Assembly: GCA_003509305.1 (NCBI GenBank)
Contig: DOMU01000220.1
Location: forward strand, 150-5,605
DNA: 5,456 nt
Direction of reading: 5' to 3'
Source of the DNA: Desulfobulbaceae bacterium
GTDB taxonomy: Bacteria; Desulfobacterota; Desulfobulbia; Desulfobulbales; Desulfocapsaceae
Positions 1 to 4,800 of this stretch are shown here, piece by piece (within the stretch, counting starts at the first letter, position 1; every line of letters begins with the position of its first letter). The translations under genes and the position numbers were made by a program. The notes beneath the pieces are model-generated. The model saw only the letters and a list, made by a program, of their open reading frames with translations. It had not been told where the DNA came from and did not search any database.

Positions 1-2
1 CC

Positions 3-296
3 CGTCAGTACAAGCAATACAAAGGGCTGAAAACCCAGAGTTTGCGCGACAATATGACCAACCTCGAACTGGTGCTCAATATGCTTGCCGAGGCGTCAAC
101 CACCGACCTTTCCCAAAAGAAGAAACCACGGACTTTAGCCGCCAATGCCCAAGTGGCGCGGGAAGGAGGTTCTGTTGCCGCCGCCGCCCGTAAACAGTTA
201 GAGGCAAAAGGCGGCGGCAAGGTGGTTACGCCCCTGAACGCCAAATCTATCCAGGCGCTGAAAGAAAGCGATGAGAGCACGGAAGAGAATGAATAG
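3..296 (+). CDS. dinD: DNA-damage-inducible protein D (DinD), C-terminal part; 5' end outside window
   Basis: The open frame enters from the left edge and ends at TAG 294-296, giving the last 97 residues of a protein whose family is usually about 270-280 aa. The stretch from RQYKQYKGLK through SLRDNMTNLELVLNMLAEAS, then the VAREGGSVA and KVVTPLNAKS segments, is the conserved C-terminal signature of DinD. In E. coli dinD is SOS-induced and its product has been reported to modulate RecA filaments; that role here is inferred from family. An internal TTG at 42 could be taken for a start, but homology clearly continues upstream of it to the window edge, so the gene is 5'-truncated only by the window. 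The tail is acidic (SDESTEENE). Its stop overlaps the ATG of the next small ORF. Outside Enterobacteria, dinD homologues often lie within or next to type I restriction-modification cassettes, which may explain the debris downstream. The LexA box, if any, would be outside the window. Confidence 0.85.
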   Translation, partial: RQYKQYKGLKTQSLRDNMTNLELVLNMLAEASTTDLSQKKKPRTLAANAQVAREGGSVAAAARKQLEAKGGGKVVTPLNAKSIQALKESDESTEENE

Positions 297-396
297 CTGG
301 CATGAAATTCAGGTGAAAACACTCTCACCGGTGGAGGCGACGTATTTGGAGACGGTGAAGAGTGTAGCGAAGAGGATTGGGAAAGGTGGACAATGA
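289..396 (+). CDS. Very small ORF overlapping dinD stop (35 aa), possible gene remnant
   Basis: The ATG at 289 overlaps the dinD stop in the arrangement ATGAATAG, an 8-nt overlap typical of translational coupling, with a GGAAG at 281-285 as a poor, close Shine-Dalgarno. It encodes 35 residues starting MNSWHEIQV and ending KRIGKGGQ, then TGA at 394-396. I do not recognise a family. The first residues (M-x-x-W-x-E) resemble the N-terminus of type I restriction specificity subunits (HsdS), and dinD homologues are known to sit in hsd operons, so a decayed hsdS start is one possibility. That is inference from nine residues only. It has no membrane segment or signal peptide. It may equally be a chance ORF. 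Confidence 0.3.
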   Translation: MNSWHEIQVKTLSPVEATYLETVKSVAKRIGKGGQ

Positions 397-454
397 AGCC
401 TTCCTGGCCGTGTATTTCAGCGCCCGCCGCATCCACGGATGTGCGAAGGAGTAG
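386..454 (+). pseudogene. Short coding-like remnant cut by the RAYT element's left end
   Basis: A second frame from GTG 386 reads VDNEAFLAVYFSARRIHGCAKE and stops at TAG 452-454. That stop is supplied by the GTAGGGG that begins the REP-like hairpin at 451. The peptide looks protein-like and its frame closes exactly at the mobile-element boundary, which suggests the start or middle of a gene interrupted by insertion. No ribosome binding site is clear. The frame overlaps the 289-396 ORF by 11 nt in another phase, so a frameshift joining the two is conceivable. I do not recognise a family; the coding status is uncertain because the frame is short. Confidence 0.25.
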
Positions 455-478
455 GGGCGGAATATTTTCCGCCCTGTA
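451..478. repeat. REP-like hairpin at left edge of the RAYT element
   Basis: Arms GGGCGGAA (455-462) and TTCCGCCC (467-474) form a perfect 8-bp stem with a TATT loop, extendable by a G-U pair. It is headed by GTAGGGG, the form seen in hairpins flanking many RAYT genes in Gram-negatives. RAYT proteins recognise such imperfect palindromes with a short guide at the foot of the stem. It lies 54 nt upstream of the transposase start. The same head motif recurs inside the gene at 829. Confidence 0.6.
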
Positions 479-506
479 TTGATGATTTTCCGCCCTGTAT
501 TGATGA
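465..506 (+). repeat. Perfect tandem repeat, 21 bp x 2
   Basis: Positions 465-485 and 486-506 are identical (unit begins TTTTCCGCCC and ends TGTATTGATGA). The first copy contains the right arm of the 451-478 hairpin, so the hairpin arm has been duplicated: either right arm could pair with the single left arm at 455-462. The period is seven codons, and an in-frame reading from ATG 439 would give FPPCIDD twice, but I do not think this part is translated as transposase. Confidence 0.9.
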
Positions 507-531
507 TGTCAACAATTTAAAATATACAGAA

Positions 532-1242
532 ATGTCTAAATACAACCCAGACATACACCTTCGCCGCAGCGTCCGTCTGAAAGGATATGATTATTCGCGA
601 GAAGGATTGTATTTTATCACCATCTGTGTGCAAAACCGCGAATGTATATTTGGGAATATTGTTAATGATGAAATGATTCGAAACAATGACGGAGAAAAAG
701 CAAATAATTGCTGGTTGGAAATACCACAACATTATCAGAATGTTGTTCTACAAGAATTTGTGATAATGCCTAATCATATCCACGGGATTCTGGAGATTGT
801 TGCACGTGTAGGAGGCGAAAAACGTGTTGTAGGGGTCGAAAATATTCGACCCCTACGGCGACGGCGGCCCAATTGTGAATCGGGGACAATCGGCGCCATT
901 GTTCGCGGATTTAAAATCGGCGTTACGAAACAGATCGGTTATTCCATTTGGCAGCGCGGTTATCACGAACATATTATCCGCGACCGAAACAGGCACGTAA
1001 TCATTGTGGATTACATCAACAATAATCCAGCAAGATGGGAGAGTGGCGGATTTTATTATGATGGTAAATCTGATAGACAAGGCCGCAGACTGGAACGAAG
1101 CGCGGCAAAATCCCAGCGCTCCGGGCGAAGTTATCTCGATTTCGCACTTGAGGACAGCACGATTCTGGCCGGTTGTCGCATCGCTTCCGGGCCAGAGAAA
1201 GTGGCACCGACGGAGAGGGCGGGCGGCGATATCCGGAAGTAA
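532..1242 (+). CDS. REP-associated tyrosine transposase (RAYT, Y1/HUH family), C-terminus probably displaced
   Basis: A single-strand DNA endonuclease/transposase of the IS200-related RAYT group, thought to mobilise REP/REPIN hairpins. From ATG 532 the protein (236 aa) begins MSKYNPDIHLRRSVRLKGYD, the usual RAYT N-terminus, followed by YFITICVQNRECIFG (27-41). The HUH motif is MPNHIHG, with metal-binding H82 and H84. A variable linker (about 92-117) precedes TIGAIVRGFKIGVTK (119-133). The C-terminal catalytic helix contains WQRGYHEHIIRD and then VDYINNNPARW, with the presumed nucleophile Y161 aligning with Y115 of E. coli TnpA(REP). ATG 439 is in frame, but it would add only the tandem-repeat peptide, so I reject it. 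No strong Shine-Dalgarno precedes 532. After about residue 176 the sequence becomes basic, low-complexity and GC-rich and matches no RAYT I know, so the original stop was probably lost. Activity is possible, since all catalytic residues are present. Confidence 0.85.
   Translation: MSKYNPDIHLRRSVRLKGYDYSREGLYFITICVQNRECIFGNIVNDEMIRNNDGEKANNCWLEIPQHYQNVVLQEFVIMPNHIHGILEIVARVGGEKRVVGVENIRPLRRRRPNCESGTIGAIVRGFKIGVTKQIGYSIWQRGYHEHIIRDRNRHVIIVDYINNNPARWESGGFYYDGKSDRQGRRLERSAAKSQRSGRSYLDFALEDSTILAGCRIASGPEKVAPTERAGGDIRK
829..856. repeat. REP-like hairpin inside the transposase coding sequence
   Basis: Arms GTAGGGGTCGAA (829-840) and TTCGACCCCTAC (845-856) are perfect reverse complements of 12 bp around an AATA loop. 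It shares the GTAGGGG head and GAA stem foot of the 451-478 hairpin. It is read in frame as VGVENIRPLR (residues 100-109) in the variable linker between the HIH motif and the TIGAIVRGF block, where RAYT proteins tolerate insertions. A degenerate copy of the left arm, GTAGGAGGCGAA, lies exactly 21 bp upstream at 808-819. Confidence 0.8.
1164..1196. repeat. Weak inverted repeat in the transposase 3' extension
   Basis: TCTGGCC (1164-1170) and GGCCAGA (1190-1196) form a 7-bp stem around a 19-nt loop whose first and last bases can add GG-CC pairs with a bulge. There is no T-tract after it, so it is not a standard intrinsic terminator. It could be a decayed right-end structure of the mobile element or chance. 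Confidence 0.25.
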
Positions 1243-1319
1243 AACCAGCGCCGTCACTATGCCAGGAACAAGGGCTTGATGCCATTTCTTCGTTCAGAAT
1301 TTTCATCCAGGCTCAACCA

Positions 1320-2978
1320 ATGGAACACCTTGATTATTTCGCAACCCAAAAGGCCAGCCTGAAAAACTTTGGTGATTTCTGCCGGCATAACGCGCCGCTT
1401 GTCATCATGGTCGGTATGGCGCTGTTTCTTACCCATGGCGTCAAACTGGTCGTGTTCAGTATCGGTATCGATACGGAATTATTTCTGATCCAGAAACCCA
1501 CCAGCCTGATCACAAACCTACAGATCGGCAGATTCGGTCTGGCATGGTTGCAAAGTTTTTTATACGGCGCCGGGTTTAATCCGGTATTGGGTTTTGCCGG
1601 CGCCGTCTGCTTTACCTGGCTGTTTACCCTGTCCTGGTGTTACATCATTGCTCTTTTCAGTAAAAATACCGGCAGAAACGACAGGCTGATCCCCTTCGCC
1701 CTGCTGTTCATGACCTCTCCGATATGGGCGGAGCAATTCTATTTTGTCTTCCAGGCCACCGAAATCGCCGCGATGGTATTCATCTGCCCATTCGCCATTT
1801 ATTTTCTGTTCAAAGGTGTGCTGGAAAACAACTGGGCAAACGCGCTCGCCGCCGGCGCCATGCTCGTCTTCATGATTTCCGTATATCAGACGCTCGTCCT
1901 GCTGTTTGTCTGTGGCCTTTTTGCCTGCTTCCTGTTGCTCAGGGAAAATTCGGACTATGAAGGGAAGGTTTATCTCCGTTTGGGCATTAAATTGCTCGTC
2001 GCGGTGCTGATAGCCATCGCGCTCTATTTCTTCCTGGCAAAAATAATAGGACGGATAGCCAATACCGGCGAATCCGTTTATCTGGAAACCCTGAACATGT
2101 GGGGAAAACAATCCGTCTGGCGAAGCATCGCCAAGATTCTGGGTTTTTGTTATGCCGTGACGATTGGCAATATCCCGTGGGTACAGGATATCGCCAAACC
2201 GATTATTGAAAAGGCCGCCCACGGCAATCCGGATCTGATATCTTACTTCAGAAATTCTGTGAATATCACCAGCAATGCCCTGCTCCTTCCCGGATGCCTG
2301 TTGTTCATCCTCGTAATAATCAGACAAATACGCAAAAAGATAAGCGACGCTAGGATGCCGTATCTTCTCGCTGGCCTGGCCGTGCCGTGCTGTATTGTTG
2401 TTCCAGCCATGGCCGGAGGCGCGTTCCCACCGGTGCGCACGCTTTTCGCGCTGCCTTTCTCCACCGCCTTCATGCTGTTTTTTCTCATTGACCATACCCG
2501 AAAACCGATTGGCGCCATTATTACCGTGCTGGCTCTGCTGGTGGCCGCCCATCAGGGGCAGGTGACCGCCCAGCTCTACTATGCCGATTACAGGCGATAT
2601 CAGGACGACAGGCAATTTGCCCGGAATCTGGGCGAAGCCCTGACGCCATTTGACGCGCCTCGTGGTTTCCCGCTCGCCATGGTCGGTTCACGGCGGGCCA
2701 CCTCGGTGTTTGGCGCCGATTTCTTTCAGGGCCAGGTATCGGGCTATTCGTTTTTTGAATGGCGGGAAAAATCTCCTTACGAGGGAGGAGAGCGGGGCGT
2801 TCCTTTTATGCGGGCTTTAGGCTTTCAGTATGGCGTCGCCTCTCTGCCACAAATGAATGCGGCCAGAGCCGCCGCCCTGTCCATGCCGTCGTATCCGCGG
2901 GCCGGTTCCATAAAGCGTTTGCCAGACATGATCGTTGTCAAGCTGTCGGCAAGCACCTATCAGCCGGGTAGTGAATAA
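1320..2978 (+). CDS. GtrII-type polytopic membrane glucosyltransferase domain protein
   Basis: This 552-aa integral membrane protein resembles the Glucos_trans_II (GtrII) family, which moves a glucosyl group from undecaprenyl-phosphate-glucose onto a surface polysaccharide (O-antigen in Shigella phage serotype conversion) on the periplasmic face. Visible features are a first membrane helix at about 27-47, an acidic loop (SIGIDTELFL, 47-56), the family-like IGRFGLAWL (69-77), and SPIWAEQFYFVFQATEIA (133-150). YQTLVLLFVCGL (189-200) follows, and roughly ten hydrophobic helices extend to about 412. The last 140 residues are soluble, probably periplasmic or at the interface. ATG 1320 is preferred because the protein-like sequence begins there; the frame is open back to 1173, but that stretch is basic and non-family-like. 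The Shine-Dalgarno is weak (CCAGG, 1307-1311). No gtrA flippase or gtrB glycosyltransferase partner lies in the window, so the donor must come from elsewhere. The sugar and acceptor cannot be read from the sequence. Confidence 0.7.
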   Translation: MEHLDYFATQKASLKNFGDFCRHNAPLVIMVGMALFLTHGVKLVVFSIGIDTELFLIQKPTSLITNLQIGRFGLAWLQSFLYGAGFNPVLGFAGAVCFTWLFTLSWCYIIALFSKNTGRNDRLIPFALLFMTSPIWAEQFYFVFQATEIAAMVFICPFAIYFLFKGVLENNWANALAAGAMLVFMISVYQTLVLLFVCGLFACFLLLRENSDYEGKVYLRLGIKLLVAVLIAIALYFFLAKIIGRIANTGESVYLETLNMWGKQSVWRSIAKILGFCYAVTIGNIPWVQDIAKPIIEKAAHGNPDLISYFRNSVNITSNALLLPGCLLFILVIIRQIRKKISDARMPYLLAGLAVPCCIVVPAMAGGAFPPVRTLFALPFSTAFMLFFLIDHTRKPIGAIITVLALLVAAHQGQVTAQLYYADYRRYQDDRQFARNLGEALTPFDAPRGFPLAMVGSRRATSVFGADFFQGQVSGYSFFEWREKSPYEGGERGVPFMRALGFQYGVASLPQMNAARAAALSMPSYPRAGSIKRLPDMIVVKLSASTYQPGSE

Positions 2979-3015
2979 TCTTCAGAAGTCGATTTTGGGT
3001 CTTCAGAAGTCGATT
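2979..3015 (+). repeat. Imperfect tandem duplication of 21 bp after gtrII-like stop
   Basis: TCTTCAGAAGTCGATT occurs at 2979-2994 and again at 3000-3015, a 21-bp period with diverged spacer. It starts with the first base after the gtrII-like stop codon. Each copy contains the near-palindrome CTTC-A-GAAG. It could be a slippage duplication or paired protein-binding sites just upstream of the TATAAT at 3021. Confidence 0.8.
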
Positions 3016-3020
3016 GCCGG

Positions 3021-3026
3021 TATAAT
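3021..3026 (+). promoter_or_regulatory. Candidate -10 element (TATAAT)
   Basis: A perfect TATAAT lies 109 bp upstream of the GTG-started membrane protein gene. No good -35 hexamer lies 16-18 bp upstream (the sequence there is within the second 2979-3015 repeat), and there is no extended TGn. If real, it may depend on an activator bound at the two repeats. Confidence 0.3.
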
Positions 3027-3028
3027 GT

Positions 3029-3050
3029 GGGCGATTTTCCCCGCCTTTTT
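3029..3050 (+). terminator. Weak candidate intrinsic terminator
   Basis: GGCG (3030-3033) and CGCC (3042-3045) form a 4-bp stem with an 8-nt loop, followed by TTTTT (3046-3050). The stem is short for an efficient terminator. It could end the gtrII-like transcript, but the adjacent -10 candidate makes the reading ambiguous. Confidence 0.22.
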
Positions 3051-3125
3051 CAATGTCAAGGGTGGTTTTCGGCTTTTCGTTTTACCTTTGCAAGAGAAGT
3101 GCCAGTATCTACCGGTTCCACAAAA

Positions 3126-3131
3126 GAGGGA
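3126..3131 (+). promoter_or_regulatory. Ribosome binding site that fixes a GTG start
   Basis: GAGGGA lies just before GTG 3135; its GAGG core ends 5 nt before the start codon. No ATG in that frame is comparably placed, so this site is the main reason to choose 3135 over earlier in-frame codons back to 3027. Confidence 0.6.
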
Positions 3132-3134
3132 ATT

Positions 3135-3581
3135 GTGAAAATAATACGCACAGAACAAATTCTTTCTCCAAAAGCGCCGTTGCAACAACAGAAACAATGG
3201 AAACGGATTTTCTGTACTCTTTTTTACAATCTAATCAATATGGGTCTCATGCTATGCATTTTTCCCGTGACTGTTATACGGTCGGATGGCCCCAGTGGAT
3301 TCGGCGAGATGGTTTTGGGAAACTTTTTTATGCTCTTATCAATAGCATTTTTTTGTATAGGAATGATAATATCCGATATCGAATATCGGGCGATCAAACC
3401 GCGTTTCTTGTTGCGCTTTGTATGCTCTTTGATGACAATATTTCTGGCCTGCTTCGCGGTCTTGGGTATTATTACGGCATGTAGTGATGAGAAAGGACAT
3501 TGCCGCAAATGGGATATCTATTTGGCTGATTGTCCATCTCACCAGCACCACCGGCTCTCGTTCACCCAAAATAACAGATGA
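3135..3581 (+). CDS. Hypothetical small membrane protein, three predicted helices
   Basis: This 148-aa protein starts at GTG 3135 with a good Shine-Dalgarno. I do not recognise a family. The N-terminus is polar and basic (KIIRTEQILSPKAP, then a Gln-rich QQQKQWKR). Three hydrophobic stretches follow: about residues 24-47 (LFYNLINMGLMLCIFPVTVI), 57-76 (LGNFFMLLSIAFFCIGMIIS) and 88-112 (FLLRFVCSLMTIFLACFAVL), separated by short charged loops. The arrangement suggests an inner-membrane protein. The last 30 or so residues are Cys/His-rich (GHCRKWDIYLADCPSHQHH), which could bind metal or could be a frameshifted tail: the +1 phase from ATG 3487 reads a smooth 35-aa peptide containing ISIWLIVHLTSTTGS to TAG 3594. 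It is AT-rich compared with the genes on its right, consistent with acquired DNA. It does not look operonic with the downstream toxin, 84 bp away. Confidence 0.5.
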   Translation: MKIIRTEQILSPKAPLQQQKQWKRIFCTLFYNLINMGLMLCIFPVTVIRSDGPSGFGEMVLGNFFMLLSIAFFCIGMIISDIEYRAIKPRFLLRFVCSLMTIFLACFAVLGIITACSDEKGHCRKWDIYLADCPSHQHHRLSFTQNNR

Positions 3582-3622
3582 TACAGAACAATAGGATATA
3601 ACGAAGTCAAAGCCCAGCGCAT

Positions 3623-3669
3623 TTTTCGCTTGCCATGTTCCTGTTCTGTGAGTACATGCGAAAACATGG
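3623..3669. promoter_or_regulatory. Candidate autoregulatory operator/promoter of the TA module
   Basis: Several nested inverted repeats lie directly before and across the toxin start: TTTTCGC (3623-3629) with GCGAAAA (3658-3664), CATGT (3634-3638) with ACATG (3654-3658), and CCATGTT (3633-3639) with AACATGG (3663-3669). Between them is a promoter-like TTGCCA (3630-3635), 17 bp, TACATG (3653-3658); the -10 match is poor. Type II antitoxins with Xre HTH domains commonly repress their own operon by binding such dyads. The assignment here is inferred from position and symmetry. Confidence 0.4.
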
Positions 3670-3938
3670 AAGCGCGATATAAGGTAACAATCAAACCGCG
3701 AGTTCTGCGGCGGGCGCAAAAGATGCCGGAGCGGGAACGTGACCTGCTTGCCGATCTCGTCGAAGAGTTGCGCGAGCATGGTCCGGTGCTGTTGCATTGG
3801 AAGAACTACAGCGCCTTGTCGGTCGAAGAATACCACTGCCATTTGAGCTACCATTGGGTGGCCTGCTGGCGGCATGAAAAAGGAACCATCGAAATAGAGG
3901 TGTATTATGCCGGAAGCCGAGAAAACGCCCCTTATTGA
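3666..3938 (+). CDS. RelE-superfamily toxin of a type II toxin-antitoxin pair
   Basis: A 90-aa small basic protein from ATG 3666, of the type usually annotated as cytotoxic translational repressor of a toxin-antitoxin system. RelE-superfamily toxins are typically ribosome-dependent mRNA endonucleases. The pattern fits: an N-terminal strand (ARYKVTIKPRVL, 3-14), two helices rich in Glu/Arg (about 17-38), then strands YHCHLSYHWVACWRHE (56-71) and the conserved end IEIEVYYAGSRENAPY (75-90). Basic and aromatic residues H57, H59, R69, Y80/Y81, R85 and Y90 are candidate catalytic or RNA-contact positions; which are used is not known to me. The frame is open upstream, with GTG 3648 as an alternative start, but no Shine-Dalgarno supports either; the ATG gives the normal family length. 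It overlaps the antitoxin by 32 nt, and toxin-first order is as in higBA. Confidence 0.75.
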   Translation: MEARYKVTIKPRVLRRAQKMPERERDLLADLVEELREHGPVLLHWKNYSALSVEEYHCHLSYHWVACWRHEKGTIEIEVYYAGSRENAPY

Positions 3939-4287
3939 CATCCGGGCACGAGTGCGGGGTAAAAGAAAGACCGACCGGATCATCGCTTTACTGCGCGAAC
4001 ATGGTGTTGAGGCGGAGATTGTTGAGGAAGACGACGAGATTCCGGTGAATTTCTTCGAGACCGACCTGTACAAAGAATCGAAAGCGCGGATGACGCCGGG
4101 GAGGAGGCTGCGCCTGCGCCGGGAAAACGCCGGGCTGACCCAGGCGGCGCTGGCTGAAAAAACCGGGCTGACGCGCCACAATATTTCCGATATGGAGCAC
4201 GGCAGACGCCCCATTGGCGAGAACGTGGCCGCCCGGCTGGCGACGGCTTTGGGCCTGCCCACCGGAGTATTGCAACGGCAATGGTAA
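3907..4287 (+). CDS. Xre-type HTH antitoxin of the TA pair
   Basis: A 126-aa protein starting at ATG 3907 within the toxin's 3' end, with AGAGG at 3896-3900 six nt upstream. The C-terminal half (about 64-118) is a Cro/C1-type helix-turn-helix: MTPGRRLRLRRENAG, then LTQAALAEKTGLTRHNISDM with the turn between the two recognition helices, and the closing NVAARLATALGL. The N-terminal 60 residues are a separate region (RGKRKTDRIIALLREHGVEA, then acidic VEEDDE and VNFFETDLYKE) that I expect to bind the toxin, though antitoxins of the HigA type often have HTH first. Translation coupling through the 32-nt overlap should keep antitoxin and toxin in balance. It probably represses the promoter at 3623-3669. 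Read alone it could be an ordinary Xre regulator, but the overlap with a RelE-like gene argues for an antitoxin. Confidence 0.75.
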   Translation: MPEAEKTPLIDIRARVRGKRKTDRIIALLREHGVEAEIVEEDDEIPVNFFETDLYKESKARMTPGRRLRLRRENAGLTQAALAEKTGLTRHNISDMEHGRRPIGENVAARLATALGLPTGVLQRQW

Positions 4288-4369
4288 AAGCTGTTAAATA
4301 AGCTGTATCCGGCAAGTCGTGATTTTCTGATGCAACCGTCCAAACTTATGCCACAAGAGGAGAAAGGCC

Positions 4370-4780
4370 ATGCTGAAACGCTTCTCAGTTTCCCTGGAAG
4401 ACAGCCTGCTCGATATTTTTGACAAGCATATTGAAGAGCGGCGCTACAGCAACCGTTCCGAAGCGGTACGCGACCTGATCCGCGGCGCCTTCATCCAGAA
4501 GGAGTGGGAGTCCGACAAGATAGTGGTTGGGGTGATCAACCTTGTTTACGATCATCACCAGCACAAGCTGCAAGACAAGGTAACGCTGTTGCAGCATGAC
4601 TACCACCACCTGATTGTCTGCACCACCCACGTCCATATGGATCACCACAACTGTCTCGAAGTGATCATCGTCAAAGGCAAAGGCGCCGAGGTGCGGGAGT
4701 TAGCCGATAAATTAATCCCCCTGCGCGGCATCCGCGACGGCAATCTGACCATGACCAGCACCGGCGAGGCGCTGCGTTGA
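4370..4780 (+). CDS. nikR: Nickel-responsive transcriptional regulator NikR
   Basis: A 136-aa protein, full length for the family. The N-terminal ribbon-helix-helix domain (1-50) begins LKRFSVSLEDSLLDIFDKHI and continues RRYSNRSEAVRDLIRGAF. The C-terminal ACT-like metal domain holds the square-planar nickel ligands at exactly the E. coli positions: H76, then H87 and H89 in THVHMDHHNC, and C95. NikR is a tetramer that, with Ni bound, represses nickel uptake genes such as nikABCDE. The start ATG 4370 has a good AGGAG (4358-4362) 7 nt upstream. No nik transporter gene is in the window, and I see no convincing NikR dyad in the 82 bp before the gene, so its target is elsewhere or unrecognised. pyk begins 20 bp after its stop, suggesting one transcript. 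Confidence 0.95.
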   Translation: MLKRFSVSLEDSLLDIFDKHIEERRYSNRSEAVRDLIRGAFIQKEWESDKIVVGVINLVYDHHQHKLQDKVTLLQHDYHHLIVCTTHVHMDHHNCLEVIIVKGKGAEVRELADKLIPLRGIRDGNLTMTSTGEALR

Positions 4781-4800
4781 TCCAAACTCTCGGAGGAAAT

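Noticed and set aside
500..528. Promoter TTGATG-17-TATACA before the transposase
   Set aside because: The start of transcription would fall at or just after ATG 532, and the TTGATG is part of the tandem repeat, so the match is likely chance.
439..531. Upstream ATG start for the transposase
   Set aside because: It would only add the tandem-repeat peptide and non-family sequence; MSKYNPDIHLRR at 532 matches the normal RAYT start, and no ribosome binding site precedes 439.
1004..1279. Plus-strand ORF overlapping the RAYT 3' end (91 aa)
   Set aside because: Out of phase with the transposase, no ribosome binding site, no family resemblance.
1560..2615. Long minus-strand ORF (351 aa)
   Set aside because: Antisense to the GtrII-like gene; translation is Gly/Gln/Glu-rich with no hydrophobic or domain pattern, typical of the complement of a membrane protein.
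465..3015. The 21-bp repeats as a CRISPR array
   Set aside because: Only two copies at each place, different units, and no unique spacers between them.
3053..3484. Plus-strand ORF (143 aa) overlapping the small membrane protein gene
   Set aside because: The alternative frame at 3135 has a good ribosome binding site and three clean hydrophobic helices; this one has neither.
3339..4343. Long minus-strand ORF (334 aa)
   Set aside because: It lies antisense to the TA pair, whose two products both match known families with good overlap and spacing. Its translation is Ser/Arg-rich with no recognisable domain.
4288..4369. NikR operator before nikR
   Set aside because: I looked for GTATGA/TCATAC and GTGTTAC/GTAACAC type dyads and found none; only a short AAGCTGT direct repeat (4288, 4300) is present.
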